DNA of 44,916 nt from Chloroflexota bacterium (GTDB taxonomy: Bacteria; Chloroflexota; Anaerolineae; Aggregatilineales; Phototrophicaceae): NCBI GenBank assembly GCA_026706445.1, contig JAPOYT010000144.1:1-44916 (forward strand). Direction: 5' to 3'. The notes under the pieces were generated by a model. That model made no database searches. It was not told where the DNA came from and saw only the letters and a list, made by a program, of their open reading frames with translations. The position numbers and the translations under genes are program-made. Shown in pieces: positions 1-8,967 of the stretch. Within the stretch, counting starts at the first letter, position 1. Every line of letters starts with the position of its first letter.

Positions 1-36
1 GGTTGGGGATATAATCTCGAGGATGGCTCAAAGAAT

Positions 37-61
37 TTCAACCGAATTCGATACACTACCG
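37..61. repeat. dispersed repeat copy A (TTCAACCGAA...GATACACTACCG)
   Basis: The block TTCAACCGAA, three variable bases, then GATACACTACCG is found here and again at 29033-29057, with 22 of 25 positions identical. A more diverged relative lies on the other strand at the far right edge (about 44888-44914). The right-hand copies sit close to GGGCGA/TCGCCC palindromes, which suggests a composite intergenic repeat. Positions 1-64 hold no gene. Confidence 0.5.
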
Positions 62-64
62 GCG

Positions 65-1051
65 TCAGTCCTCCATCGGGTAGCGCAAACCCCAGTCGGC
101 GCGGATGCGGTCCAGGGTCTCCATGATCGCCAGCGTCTCATTAAGCGGGTATATGGGGCTTTCGGTCAAGCCGGCGCGGATGCACTCGCCGACTTCCATC
201 GCCTCGTATTGGAAGCCTTCGCCGTCGTATGGAAAGCGGAATGTTTCCCGCTCTTGCCCGGGTCGCACAAGGGTGAGTTCGCTCGGATGCCAGAAATCAG
301 GAATGGCGATATAGCCCTCGCTGCCCATGACTCGGGCTTCGTGCGGCGTGCCCAGCCGGATCGCTGAAGTCAGCGTCGCCATTTCATAGTCGCTGTATTT
401 GCACACGATTACCGATAGTTCATCGACGCCGGTCGATCCAATCGTGTATTGCGAGACGATGTCTTGCGGTTTTTTGCCGTAGACCATGGAGGCCAATTGG
501 AGACAATACGAACCGACATCGAGCAAAGCGCCCCCCGCCAAATCGGGATTGAAATGCCGTTTCTCCGGCACGACCGGTCCGCGACCGCCAAAATCGGCTT
601 GGACCAGCATGACATCGCCAATGGCATTGCCCGCCAGCAGTTCGCGCAGCTTTGCCATGACCGGGAAATACCGCGTCCAGAACGCGTCCATCAGGAAGAG
701 ATTTTTTTCGCGCGCGCAATCGATCATCACCTTCGCTTCTTTAGCGTTGACGGCGAATGGCTTCTCGCAGAGGACATGCTTGCCGGCGTTCAGGCAAAGA
801 AGCGTATGGGGCAGGTGATAGTTATGGGGCGTGGCGATATAGGCGACATCGACATCGGGGTCATTCGCCAATTCTTCGTAGCTGCCGTAGCAGTTGGTCG
901 CGCCGTATTCTGCGCCAAAGTCATCGGCTTTCTCCCGTGAACGCGAGGCGACCGCGTAGATCTCCGCGTCTGGCGCGTAGGGCATGCAATTGGCGAATCT
1001 GCGCGCGATGAAACCCGGACCGATTATTCCCCAGCGGATCTTTTCGCTCAT
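65..1051 (-). CDS. Gfo/Idh/MocA family NAD(P)-dependent oxidoreductase
   Basis: This is a 328-aa cytoplasmic sugar- or inositol-type dehydrogenase. The N-terminal Rossmann fold shows the dinucleotide-binding loop GIIGPGFIARRFA (residues 8-20) and the family EKP motif at residues 96-98 (KHVLCEKPFAV), whose lysine is the usual catalytic/cofactor residue. The C-terminal half is the alpha/beta substrate domain. The start ATG overlaps the stop of the upstream aldo/keto reductase by 4 bp (ATGA), so the two are translationally coupled and probably act on related carbonyl or sugar substrates. The exact substrate cannot be read from sequence. A second, divergent member lies at 34366-35427. Confidence 0.9.
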   Translation of the reverse strand: MSEKIRWGIIGPGFIARRFANCMPYAPDAEIYAVASRSREKADDFGAEYGATNCYGSYEELANDPDVDVAYIATPHNYHLPHTLLCLNAGKHVLCEKPFAVNAKEAKVMIDCAREKNLFLMDAFWTRYFPVMAKLRELLAGNAIGDVMLVQADFGGRGPVVPEKRHFNPDLAGGALLDVGSYCLQLASMVYGKKPQDIVSQYTIGSTGVDELSVIVCKYSDYEMATLTSAIRLGTPHEARVMGSEGYIAIPDFWHPSELTLVRPGQERETFRFPYDGEGFQYEAMEVGECIRAGLTESPIYPLNETLAIMETLDRIRADWGLRYPMED

Positions 1052-2025
1052 GCCGGTTTCTCCTCTGTTTTCAGTTCGAGCCAGGCGATTTCGTCGGCGC
1101 TCAATTCGATATCGGCTGCGGCGGCATTAGCCGGAACTTGCTCAACTTCCCAATTGGAGACGATGGCGTGAATGCGCGAACCGTTGCTGAGCACATAGGC
1201 GACCGATATTTGCGATGGCGATAGGCCTTTGTCGGCCGCAAGCTCGATGACGCGGTCAAGGCGCCGGAAGTTGTTTTCGTAGGCGTAAGCGCCGATGGGA
1301 TTCGTTTCCCAGTATTCGGTAAAGGTATCGAGGTTGTCGCGGGTGAATTTGCCGGTCATGAAGCCGCCAGCCAGGCTGGACCAGGTGAAAAGCGAGATTC
1401 CATTCTCGGCGTAATAGGCGCGGTCGGCTTCACCCTGTTCGCCGCTGACGCTTATGCAGCCGGCCCAGGGCGGCTCAACCATTTCGGCGACGCTGAACTG
1501 CGGGCTGACAGCGCCGAAGGGCGTCTTGCCGTTGGCGGCGGCGTAATCGTTGGCGGCTTTGACGCGGTCTCCCAGCCAGTTCGAACCGCCAAATACAGCG
1601 ACCCGGCCCGCCTCTTTCGCCTCATGCAGCACGTCGACGATCTCGCCAACCGGGTATTCGCGGCTGTCGCGATGCAACAGATAAAGCTCGACATGATCCG
1701 TCTGAAGTCGTTCGAGGGTTTCAGCAAGGTCATTGCGGATGAAGTCGGGGCGCACGCGATCGGCTATGCCGTTTTCCGGGTGAGCGCCCTTGGCTAATAT
1801 GACCACCTTATCACGAATCCCGCGCGACTTGATCCAGGCGCCCAATTCTGTATCCGTCAAGCCTGCGCCATAGCTGTGGGCGGTATCGAAGGCGTTGAAG
1901 CCATTTTCGAAGCAGGCGTCGAGCAAGCGGAAATTGCCGTCGCGGTCGTCGGCTGAAAGCATGATGCTGCCTTGCAGCAGGCGCGAGACTGGTTTGTCAA
2001 TTCCGTCGATTTGGGAGTATTTCAT
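1048..2025 (-). CDS. aldo/keto reductase
   Basis: This 325-aa NADPH-dependent (beta/alpha)8-barrel reductase shows the AKR tetrad: Asp and Tyr in FDTAHSYG, Lys in VVILAKG and His in ELYLLHRD. The frame is open 13 codons further upstream, but the ATG at 2023-2025 is preceded by AAAGGA at suitable spacing and begins MKYSQIDG, typical of the family, so I chose it. It is the first gene of a two-gene operon with the Gfo/Idh/MocA oxidoreductase, with a 4-bp overlap. It probably reduces a sugar or aldehyde; the substrate is unknown. Confidence 0.9.
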   Translation of the reverse strand: MKYSQIDGIDKPVSRLLQGSIMLSADDRDGNFRLLDACFENGFNAFDTAHSYGAGLTDTELGAWIKSRGIRDKVVILAKGAHPENGIADRVRPDFIRNDLAETLERLQTDHVELYLLHRDSREYPVGEIVDVLHEAKEAGRVAVFGGSNWLGDRVKAANDYAAANGKTPFGAVSPQFSVAEMVEPPWAGCISVSGEQGEADRAYYAENGISLFTWSSLAGGFMTGKFTRDNLDTFTEYWETNPIGAYAYENNFRRLDRVIELAADKGLSPSQISVAYVLSNGSRIHAIVSNWEVEQVPANAAAADIELSADEIAWLELKTEEKPA

Positions 2026-2200
2026 AAGCGCAGTCCTTTCTGTCCGCCGCGTATTGTAGCGCATGCGCTAGCGATGCGCAGTGCGGTGTTTTGTAATGCG
2101 AGATTGAAGTCCCGCTGAACGCGGGCGGTGAGGAAGCAACAATATGGGGCGCGTTAATTCGTGACGAACAGGTCGCAGAAGGCGCCTGACTCGTAGACTC

Positions 2201-2491
2201 TTACTGTTCCTCTAGGTCGGCGGACTGGCCGGACGAACGATTGGGCGAAACTTCTTCTTCAAGCTCGGAACTTGCGTCGGCATCTTCATCGGGAATCAAC
2301 CGGAGTTTGAACTTAAAATCCCTCAGTTGCGCAACTATCTCTATTTTTCGACTTGGAAGTCCCGCCACCAAAACAATCGTTACGCCAATCAAATAGAGAA
2401 AGACAGCAGCACCCGCGATCCCGGAATACAACAGTATAAAACCGGCAGCGATAGCCGCCGCGGAAATAACCTGATGGGAACTGAAACGCAT
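2201..2491 (-). CDS. small membrane protein, unknown
   Basis: A 96-aa protein with two hydrophobic segments (about residues 9-27 and 29-45), then a short basic stretch and a strongly acidic, serine-rich C-terminal tail. I do not recognise a family. Its ATG follows the TAA of the upstream 50-aa membrane protein with no gap (TAAATG) and has no ribosome-binding site of its own, so it is probably translated by coupling. The pair is likely one membrane unit. The C-terminal tail is probably cytoplasmic and disordered. Confidence 0.6.
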   Translation of the reverse strand: MRFSSHQVISAAAIAAGFILLYSGIAGAAVFLYLIGVTIVLVAGLPSRKIEIVAQLRDFKFKLRLIPDEDADASSELEEEVSPNRSSGQSADLEEQ

Positions 2492-2644
2492 TTATCGTCG
2501 ATGAACAATATACATCACGATAAACACAAATGTGAAATATGCGAGGATGTCCTGCGCAGTATGCCCTTTCTGGACAAACAATACTGCAGTAGCTATTGCA
2601 AACAAGGCTATGAATGACACGTATCGGCCGCTAATGTTTGTCAT
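2492..2644 (-). CDS. tiny membrane protein, unknown
   Basis: A 50-aa protein beginning MTNISGRYVSF, with two predicted membrane helices separated by a short loop (QKGHTAQD) and a basic end (HRR). The ATG at 2642-2644 was chosen over an in-frame ATG ten codons upstream because AAGGAAG stands 5 nt before it. It is the first gene of a two-gene unit with the 96-aa membrane protein, behind the promoter at 2780-2808. No function can be assigned. Confidence 0.55.
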   Translation of the reverse strand: MTNISGRYVSFIALFAIATAVLFVQKGHTAQDILAYFTFVFIVMYIVHRR

Positions 2645-2724
2645 GTCACTTCCTTGCTTATTGCTGACTTGCACTCGCGCTCTCTGTGATCTCGTATGCT
2701 TGCTGCGATAAAGTTACGCATTAG

Positions 2725-2738
2725 ATCGTTTATACGAT
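2725..2738. promoter_or_regulatory. short inverted repeat in 5' leader
   Basis: ATCGT-TTAT-ACGAT is a perfect 5-4-5 inverted repeat between the promoter at 2780-2808 and the first small membrane gene. It could be an operator or a minor RNA hairpin. It is short enough to be chance. Confidence 0.25.
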
Positions 2739-2779
2739 TGAAAAGCCCTTGCTCATGTGAACCTGCGCTGCATACTCAT

Positions 2780-2808
2780 AAGATAACACGACGTTGTTTG
2801 GCAGTCAA
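2780..2808 (-). promoter_or_regulatory. sigma70-type promoter for small membrane genes
   Basis: Read on the minus strand: TTGACT (-35, 5/6 match), a 17-nt spacer, and TATCTT (-10, 4/6 match). It points towards the small membrane protein pair and would give a leader of about 130 nt. Confidence 0.5.
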
Positions 2809-2909
2809 TAAAATGGCCGACAGAAACCTAATGTAAGTCTTTCATGCGCGCCAGAAAGCTCTGAACATGAAAATGTCCTGTGCAGTGTCATAAACTATGT
2901 TTTCCGCGC

Positions 2910-5900
2910 TTATTCGGGCAGCACATCGCGCGGCTTGGAACTGCCTTCTTTCGGCGGACCGACGACGCCGCGTTCTTCCATCATATCCATCAGGCGCGCC
3001 GCTCGTGTATAGCCAATGCGCAGCCGTCGCTGCAAAAGCGATATCGACGCTTTCTCCAGCCGCCGCACCATATCGACCGCCGTCTGGTAGAGTTCGTCTT
3101 CATCGGTATTCGCGCTGCCGGCGCCCCCCGTTGCCTTGCCCGGCGCCGGTCCCACATCCCAAAACGCGGCCTGCTCGCCGCCTTGGTCCGCCTCCGCACT
3201 ATTTGCTGAGTTTCCACCATCCGGCTTGGACGGCGGCAGGGCGGGCAGCGGCATCGGCTCAATGCCTTTGGCGCCCGCGCCCTGCAGCTTCCAATAGCGG
3301 ATGATCTGGTTGATCTCTTCATTAGAGACATGTACGCCTTGCATGCGCAGCGGCGCCGGCGAGTTGCCCGAGAGATAGAGCATATCGCCCTTGCCCAGCA
3401 GCCGTTCGGCGCCCGGTTGATCCAGGATGACGCGGCTGTCGACGCTGCCGGCGACGGCGAAGGCGATGCGAGCCGGACAATTGGCTTTGATGAGACCGGT
3501 CACGACATCGACCGATGGCCGTTGCGTGGCGATGACGAGGTGGATGCCAGTGGCGCGCGCCAGGGCGGCGATGCGCGTGATGGCGCGCTCGGTATCATCC
3601 GGCGCCATCATCATCAGGTCGGCTAGTTCGTCAATAATGACGACGATATAAGGCATGGGCGCCAAATCGGGGTCGAGGATGCTGTTATAGTCAACGATGT
3701 TGCGCGCGCCCGCCCGGCTGAATTTCTTGTAGCGCGCGTCCATCTCGGTGGTTACCCAGCGCAGCACGCCGATTGTACGCTCCAGCTCAACCACTACTGG
3801 CGCCACCAGATGGGGCACGCCGTTGTAACCGGTGAGTTCAACGCGCTTGGGATCAATCATGATGAATTTGACGGTATCGGGCGAATTGTTGGCGATAATG
3901 CTGTTGATGATGGCATTGACGCAGACGGATTTGCCGGAACCGGTGGTGCCGGCGATCAGCAGATGCGGCATTTGCGTCAGGTCGCCCGAGATTGGCGTGC
4001 CGTCTACCGAGACGCCCAGCGCAATCGCCAGGGGCGATTCGATCCGCTGATAGCTCTTGGATTCCATCACATCGCGCAGGCTGACGCGGGCTGAATCCGG
4101 ATTGGGCACTTCGATGCCGACGTAGCCCTTGCCAGGCACCGGCGCTTCCACGCGAATCGACTTGGCGCCGAGCGCCAGCTGCAAGTCCTTGTCCAACTTG
4201 GCGATGGCGCCGACTTTGACGCGGTTCTGCTTTCCCGTTTTCGCGGTCAAATAGGCCGGCTCGACGCCGTATTGGGTGATGACCGGACCCGAGTTGATTT
4301 CAACGATGCGTCCGGGCGCGCCAAAGCTGGCGAGCGTGTCTTCGATAATCTGCGCTTGTCGCATCAGCGGTTCGCGGTCGAGTTCGCCTTCGCTGCCGCT
4401 AATCAGCAATTCGCGGAAATCGGGCAGCTGCCAGTTGATGCGCGGGCGCGGCGCTGATGGGCTCCGTGTGGCCGGCGATTGCTTATCGACAGTTTCCCGC
4501 TCGACAGATTCGTCCTTTCCTTTGCCATTGCCTGAGGCCGAAGCTGGCGCAGGAATTTCCGGCTCGATTTCTTCCCGGCTTGCGGCTGATTCGGTCGCGA
4601 GCCCCCGTTCCATCTTCGCGTCTCTAGATGCTGCGAGCTTGTCCTGCTTCGATATCGCCGGCGGCGAGGTGGCAGGCTTGCGTGGGGCAGCCCGTCCGCT
4701 ATCGGAGTCAACGAGCGCGCCGTCTCTCTCGGCCGGTTTGGTGGCGGGCGCTGGCGGCGCCGAGTTCAATTGTTCGGGTATCGCAGGCGCGGGTGGAAGG
4801 GCTTCCCGATAATTTTCTGGCTGGGGAGGCGCGTTTGAAACGCGCGCGCTCCGGGGGCGGGCGGGCTTTTGCCAGACCGGCGAGTCTTCGGTAGAAAAGG
4901 GCAGATCATCGCCCAAATTGAGAAAGCGTTCCAGCGCGCCGGCGGTCGGCGCCGGCTGCGGCGGGGGAGACGGAGGCGCAACGTCATTGGTTGCGCTTTT
5001 ACCGAAAAGTCGCTGCAATACGCCGGTATTCTGACTCGCTTCCACCTCGGCGCCTGTCGTCGGGAGCGCGACCGATTCGCCCACGGCCGAGAGTTTGGCG
5101 CTCAAGCCAAAGAGCCCGCGAAGGCGCTGCGGGATGGGCATGGTCTCGCCTGCGGGTTCGGGCAAGGCGCGCGCGTCCTTCGTTTGTCCCGTCAATTGCG
5201 CCGCTTGCGGCTTCGAAACGCGCACATGAGATTGGCCCGCAGCCAATGCCGCGTCTTGTTGCGCTTGCAAGCGAGCGGCTCGGCGTTTTGCCGCCTGCTC
5301 GCTAATATTGGCGCGCAGCCCGCGGCCGGCGCCAATCGCAACGACAGCCAATTCGGCCATGCTCGATCGCGTAATCATCATCGCGCTGAAGGTCATGACC
5401 ATCAGCATGACGACAAAACCGCCCAATTCGGTCAAGTTGTTCACCAGCGCGCTATAGCTCCAGCCGCCGATCACACCGCCGCCGCGGCCCGCCAAATACG
5501 ACAGATGAACCAGCGCTTCAACACAGGCGGCGTTCGTCGGGTTGCGGCAGCTATCGATGCGAGCGATCGCGGCGCCATAACTGAAGCTGTCGATGTATTG
5601 GAAGAATACCAGAATGCCAAGAAAGCCAAGAGCGACGCCAGTAAGGCGCGTCGGGTCAATTGTCGGCGGTTCTTCTCCAAAGTGGCGGACGATAAGCCAC
5701 ATGCCAATGGCGAACATGGTAAGCGGCACGGCGAAGGCGCCCCAGCCAAATAGCTGGCCAATAATCCGATTGACGCTGGCGATGGCTGCTTGCTCGGCTG
5801 AAAGCGCGCTCAAGACCAGTACGATGGCGCCGAAAACCAGCGCCACTCCGATCAAGTCGAGCTTGCGATCGAGGTCCAACCAGCCGCTCGATTCGATTCT

Positions 5901-6596
5901 GGGCGCTCGGCTGGGCTGTGCTCCAGACGCGTCCTGATCGCGTGAAGCGCGGCTTGAAAAGGCGGCGCCCGACTTGGCATTGGCCGCGGAGGCCTTTCCT
6001 ACCGCTTTCGTACTGCGCCTGCCATCCCCTCGTTCGGTCCGCTCGCCACTGGATTTGCCTTGCTCCTTCTCACTGCCGAATCGGCTGCGCCAGTTTCCGA
6101 TGCGCCCGCCGAGGCGATTCTTGACCGCGGCGAACCGCGCTGCTCTGCGCTCCGGCTGAGCGTCGCCCTTCTTGTCTCCACGACCGAAGCGCGCGCGCAG
6201 CTTGCCCAGGCGGCTCTCCGCTTCGCTTTTTTTCGATTGAGTGGACGCTGCTTCCTTCGGTTGGCGCATCGGCTTGTCGCGCTGTTTGGCTTCGGGTTTC
6301 TTGCCGGCCAGCCGAGCGCGCCGCTCTTCGCTGCTCGCCACCGCTGGCGCCGGATTCCGCGCCCTCATTTTTTTGCGTTCAGCGCCGGCGGCTGCGCGTT
6401 TGGAGCGTTTTCCAGTCTCGATCTTCGACGCGGGCGAGCGCCCGGCTGCTGCTAGGTCTTCGGGCCGATCATCAAATGGGTCGTCATCGCGCCAGGCGCC
6501 GCTGCCGCCGAGGACGTTTGATCTCCCGAAATCGTCCGGATCAAGATGTTCGTCATCGTCGATGTATTCGGGCTCGCTGTCGCCACGATAAGACAT
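2910..6596 (-). CDS. ftsK: DNA translocase FtsK/SpoIIIE
   Basis: This 1228-aa septal DNA pump moves chromosome termini during division. Residues 1-240 are an unusually long, disordered N-terminal region, acidic at first, then rich in Arg/Lys/Ala. Four membrane helices follow (about 245-267, 281-304, 317-335, 388-410). A Pro/Ala-rich linker runs from about 420 to 715. The motor domain has Walker A GTTGSGKS at 883-890 and Walker B VVIIDELAD with the DE pair at 989-990. A winged-helix gamma domain occupies about 1165-1228 (LLQRRLRIGYTRAARLMDMME), the part that reads KOPS-like DNA signals. The protein is longer than most FtsK proteins because of its N-terminus and linker. It appears monocistronic. 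Confidence 0.96.
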   Translation of the reverse strand: MSYRGDSEPEYIDDDEHLDPDDFGRSNVLGGSGAWRDDDPFDDRPEDLAAAGRSPASKIETGKRSKRAAAGAERKKMRARNPAPAVASSEERRARLAGKKPEAKQRDKPMRQPKEAASTQSKKSEAESRLGKLRARFGRGDKKGDAQPERRAARFAAVKNRLGGRIGNWRSRFGSEKEQGKSSGERTERGDGRRSTKAVGKASAANAKSGAAFSSRASRDQDASGAQPSRAPRIESSGWLDLDRKLDLIGVALVFGAIVLVLSALSAEQAAIASVNRIIGQLFGWGAFAVPLTMFAIGMWLIVRHFGEEPPTIDPTRLTGVALGFLGILVFFQYIDSFSYGAAIARIDSCRNPTNAACVEALVHLSYLAGRGGGVIGGWSYSALVNNLTELGGFVVMLMVMTFSAMMITRSSMAELAVVAIGAGRGLRANISEQAAKRRAARLQAQQDAALAAGQSHVRVSKPQAAQLTGQTKDARALPEPAGETMPIPQRLRGLFGLSAKLSAVGESVALPTTGAEVEASQNTGVLQRLFGKSATNDVAPPSPPPQPAPTAGALERFLNLGDDLPFSTEDSPVWQKPARPRSARVSNAPPQPENYREALPPAPAIPEQLNSAPPAPATKPAERDGALVDSDSGRAAPRKPATSPPAISKQDKLAASRDAKMERGLATESAASREEIEPEIPAPASASGNGKGKDESVERETVDKQSPATRSPSAPRPRINWQLPDFRELLISGSEGELDREPLMRQAQIIEDTLASFGAPGRIVEINSGPVITQYGVEPAYLTAKTGKQNRVKVGAIAKLDKDLQLALGAKSIRVEAPVPGKGYVGIEVPNPDSARVSLRDVMESKSYQRIESPLAIALGVSVDGTPISGDLTQMPHLLIAGTTGSGKSVCVNAIINSIIANNSPDTVKFIMIDPKRVELTGYNGVPHLVAPVVVELERTIGVLRWVTTEMDARYKKFSRAGARNIVDYNSILDPDLAPMPYIVVIIDELADLMMMAPDDTERAITRIAALARATGIHLVIATQRPSVDVVTGLIKANCPARIAFAVAGSVDSRVILDQPGAERLLGKGDMLYLSGNSPAPLRMQGVHVSNEEINQIIRYWKLQGAGAKGIEPMPLPALPPSKPDGGNSANSAEADQGGEQAAFWDVGPAPGKATGGAGSANTDEDELYQTAVDMVRRLEKASISLLQRRLRIGYTRAARLMDMMEERGVVGPPKEGSSKPRDVLPE

Positions 6597-6743
6597 GCAT
6601 CGCCGCCATTCTACTTGATAGCAGACGCCAGCCTCGCGGTCGGCGTAACAGCCAGCATAGCATAGAACGAAATATCGGGCGATTCCGCCTAGAACAGATA
6701 TTCACGGCGTCGGGCTTGCGGCGGTGATGGCTGGGGGAAGCAG

Positions 6744-7718
6744 CTAGGTCTTCAGAAGGACTTTGCCCATGGCGCGCCGCTCCATCAATTGGCGCAGCGC
6801 CGGCGCCGCCTCCTCCAAGGGATAGACACGGTGGATATGCGGCTGCAGCGCGCCCTCCGCGTACCATGTCGTCAATTGCGCGAAGGAGTCATATATCACG
6901 CCGGGATCGTTGAGCATATAGGCGCCCCAAAATGTCCCGACAATGGAGGCATTCTTCAGCAGCGCGATATTTGCCGGCAGCGACGGAATGCGCCCGCTGG
7001 CGAAGCCGATGACCAGGTAGCGCCCTTCCCAGGCGATCCGCCGCACCGCCTGGTCGAAGATGTCGCCGCCGACGGGATCGTAAATCACATCGACGCCTTT
7101 GCCGTCGGTGATCTCATCCAGGCGATCGCGCAGATTCTCCCGCGAATAATTGATCAGCTCCTCGGCGCCGTAAGAGCGCGCCTGCTCCAGCTTTTCATCG
7201 GTGCTGGCGGCGGCGATGACGCGCGCGCCGAGATGCTTTCCCAGCTCAACCGCGGCTAAGCCAACGCCACCAGCGGCGCCAAGCACCAGGAGCGATTCAC
7301 CCGCCTTGAGTTGCGCCCGATGCGCAAGCGCCACATGCGACGTTCCATACACTAAGGGGAAGCCGGCGCCATGCTCATAGCTCATTGCATCCGGCATCGG
7401 CGAAACGGCGGCCGCGGGCACGACCACTTCTTCGGCGAAACCGCCGTACATCATGGTCGCCATTACGCGCTGGCCAATTTGCAGCTCCTGTACATCGTCA
7501 GCGGCTTCAATGATATCGCCAGCGACTTCCAAGCCGGGGCTGAAGGGGAAGGGCGGTTTCAATTGATAGGCGCCCTGGATCATCAGGATATCGGGGAAGT
7601 TGACTCCACAAGCGCGCACGGCAATGCGAACCTGGCTCGCTCCGATTGGCGGGCTTGGGACATCGGAAACGGTCAGCTCTTCGGGCGGACCAAATTGTTG
7701 GCAGAGTATCGCTTTCAT
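6744..7718 (-). CDS. NADPH:quinone oxidoreductase (zinc-free MDR family)
   Basis: A 324-aa medium-chain dehydrogenase/reductase. The N-terminal GroES-like domain begins MKAILCQQFGPPEELTVSDV. The cofactor-binding loop is GAAGGVGLAAVELGKHLGA, followed by GVDVIYDPVGGD, typical of QOR-type enzymes. The structural zinc cysteine cluster of alcohol dehydrogenases is absent. It would reduce quinones or activated alkenes with NADPH in the cytoplasm. It starts 20 nt downstream of the M42 peptidase stop on the same strand, so the two are probably co-transcribed, without an obvious functional link. Confidence 0.9.
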   Translation of the reverse strand: MKAILCQQFGPPEELTVSDVPSPPIGASQVRIAVRACGVNFPDILMIQGAYQLKPPFPFSPGLEVAGDIIEAADDVQELQIGQRVMATMMYGGFAEEVVVPAAAVSPMPDAMSYEHGAGFPLVYGTSHVALAHRAQLKAGESLLVLGAAGGVGLAAVELGKHLGARVIAAASTDEKLEQARSYGAEELINYSRENLRDRLDEITDGKGVDVIYDPVGGDIFDQAVRRIAWEGRYLVIGFASGRIPSLPANIALLKNASIVGTFWGAYMLNDPGVIYDSFAQLTTWYAEGALQPHIHRVYPLEEAAPALRQLMERRAMGKVLLKT

Positions 7719-7738
7719 TGCGGACCCGGATGCGCCAG

Positions 7739-8716
7739 TTAGAGCTCAATCGGATTGGCCAGCAAGCCGGCCAGCAGGTCGATGCAGGCTTGCGCATCGC
7801 CAATATCGACCGTCTCGCTGGTCGTATGCAGGTAGCGCGTCGGGATGGAGATGCAGCCGCTGGGCACGCCGGCATCCGCCAGTTGAATCGCTGACGCGTC
7901 AGTCGTGCCGCCCGCCAGCAATTCCAGTTGGTAGGGGATGTCATCGGCTTGGCAGCGCTCGATCATCCAGTTCTTGATCGCGACCGGCACAACCAGACCC
8001 GGATCATGCACTTTGATGGCGGCGCCGCCCCCCAGCTTAACCAGCATCTTTTGCCCGCGGATTTGATCGCCGCTGGCGGTGACGTCAATGGCGATGCCGA
8101 TATCCGGATGCAGGCCTTGAGCGGCTGTCTTCGCGCCGCGCAAGCCAACTTCTTCCTGGACGGTGAAGGCGAAGTAGAGTTCATTCGGCGTCTGCCGATT
8201 AAGGCGGCGCATCGCCTCAATGGCAACGACGCAGCCGATGCGGTCATCCAGCGACTTGGCGATGACGCGCTGCCCGCGCACTTGCATCTCGCGCATGAAA
8301 CCAGCCGGCTGACCGACGGGCGTGGCGTTGCCGCCGCTGTCGCCCTGCACATCAATGTAAAAGTCGCTCAGTGTTTTGCCGCCGCCTTCCTGCACCGCGA
8401 TCACGCCGACAGTGCCGTCTTCGAATTGCACGCGGTTGCCGTTCAGCGTATCGGGCCGCAAACCGCCGAGACTCGCGAAACGCAGGTAGCCGCTCTCCGA
8501 CTCCTGATAATTCGCCATCAAGCCGATCTCGTCCATATGCGCCGCGATCAGCACTTTCTTTCCGCCGCTGCCCACGCGGCAAATCAGGTTGCCCAAGCCA
8601 TCGACCCAGATTTCGTCGGCCAGCGCGGTCACCTCCTCGCGGATTAGATCGCGGATGCGATGCTCATAGCCGGGCGGTCCCCAGGTTTCGACTAGCGTTT
8701 TGGTCAATGCGAGCAT
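7739..8716 (-). CDS. M42 family metallopeptidase (glutamyl aminopeptidase / endoglucanase-like)
   Basis: A 325-aa cytosolic di-metal aminopeptidase that normally assembles as a dodecameric tetrahedron. Metal ligands are visible in IAAHMDEIG (His, Asp), the catalytic pair VQEEVGLRGA (Glu-Glu), an aspartate in DVTASGD, and a late histidine in TRYLHTTSE. The start at 8714-8716 is supported by GAGGAG 7 nt upstream; an in-frame start five codons earlier lacks a site. It is the first gene of a unit with the quinone oxidoreductase and probably trims peptides from the proteasome or other proteases. Confidence 0.92.
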   Translation of the reverse strand: MLALTKTLVETWGPPGYEHRIRDLIREEVTALADEIWVDGLGNLICRVGSGGKKVLIAAHMDEIGLMANYQESESGYLRFASLGGLRPDTLNGNRVQFEDGTVGVIAVQEGGGKTLSDFYIDVQGDSGGNATPVGQPAGFMREMQVRGQRVIAKSLDDRIGCVVAIEAMRRLNRQTPNELYFAFTVQEEVGLRGAKTAAQGLHPDIGIAIDVTASGDQIRGQKMLVKLGGGAAIKVHDPGLVVPVAIKNWMIERCQADDIPYQLELLAGGTTDASAIQLADAGVPSGCISIPTRYLHTTSETVDIGDAQACIDLLAGLLANPIEL

Positions 8717-8781
8717 AAGTGAACTCCTCAAATTCTTGAACTGCCGATCTGGCTCAAATGAAATGATGCAAAGAGCCGAAA

Positions 8782-8851
8782 CATTTTAGGGGCGGCCGAC
8801 CCGCTGTGTCCACGCCCGGCGCTGTGCCGATCGATACCATTTTAGGGCGGC
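8782..8851. repeat. paired CATTTTAGGG repeats upstream of M42 peptidase
   Basis: CATTTTAGGGGCGG (from 8782) and CATTTTAGGGCGG (from 8838) are direct repeats 56 nt apart. Between them lies GTGTCCACGCCC, a variant of the TGTCTACGCGCCC repeat seen at 18154 and 21547. This looks like intergenic repeat debris, not a gene. Confidence 0.4.
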
Positions 8852-8925
8852 GCGGGCGTTTCAGCGAAAAGCCCCTGCCACAAGTCACGAATTCCTCTGC
8901 GCCCCAGGGCGGTGTCGACCGGTAG

Positions 8926-8957
8926 CTCTGTGTTTCTTCGTTTCCTCTCTGGTGAAG
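8926..8957. repeat. CACAGAG-type dispersed repeat, copy 1
   Basis: This 32-nt block runs from CTCTGTGTTTC to CTGGTGAAG and matches 18167-18198 at 29 of 32 positions. On the other strand it reads TTCACCAGAGAGG, the style of CACAGAG repeat scattered between genes in many environmental bacterial genomes. It lies just 3' of the cytochrome P450 gene. Confidence 0.6.
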
Positions 8958-8967
8958 AAATACCCGC

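Noticed and set aside
4869-5753. Long open frame on the strand opposite ftsK (294 codons)
   Set aside because: It is antisense to the low-complexity ftsK linker and membrane segment, has an Arg/Ala/Gly-rich composition and no family-like sequence.
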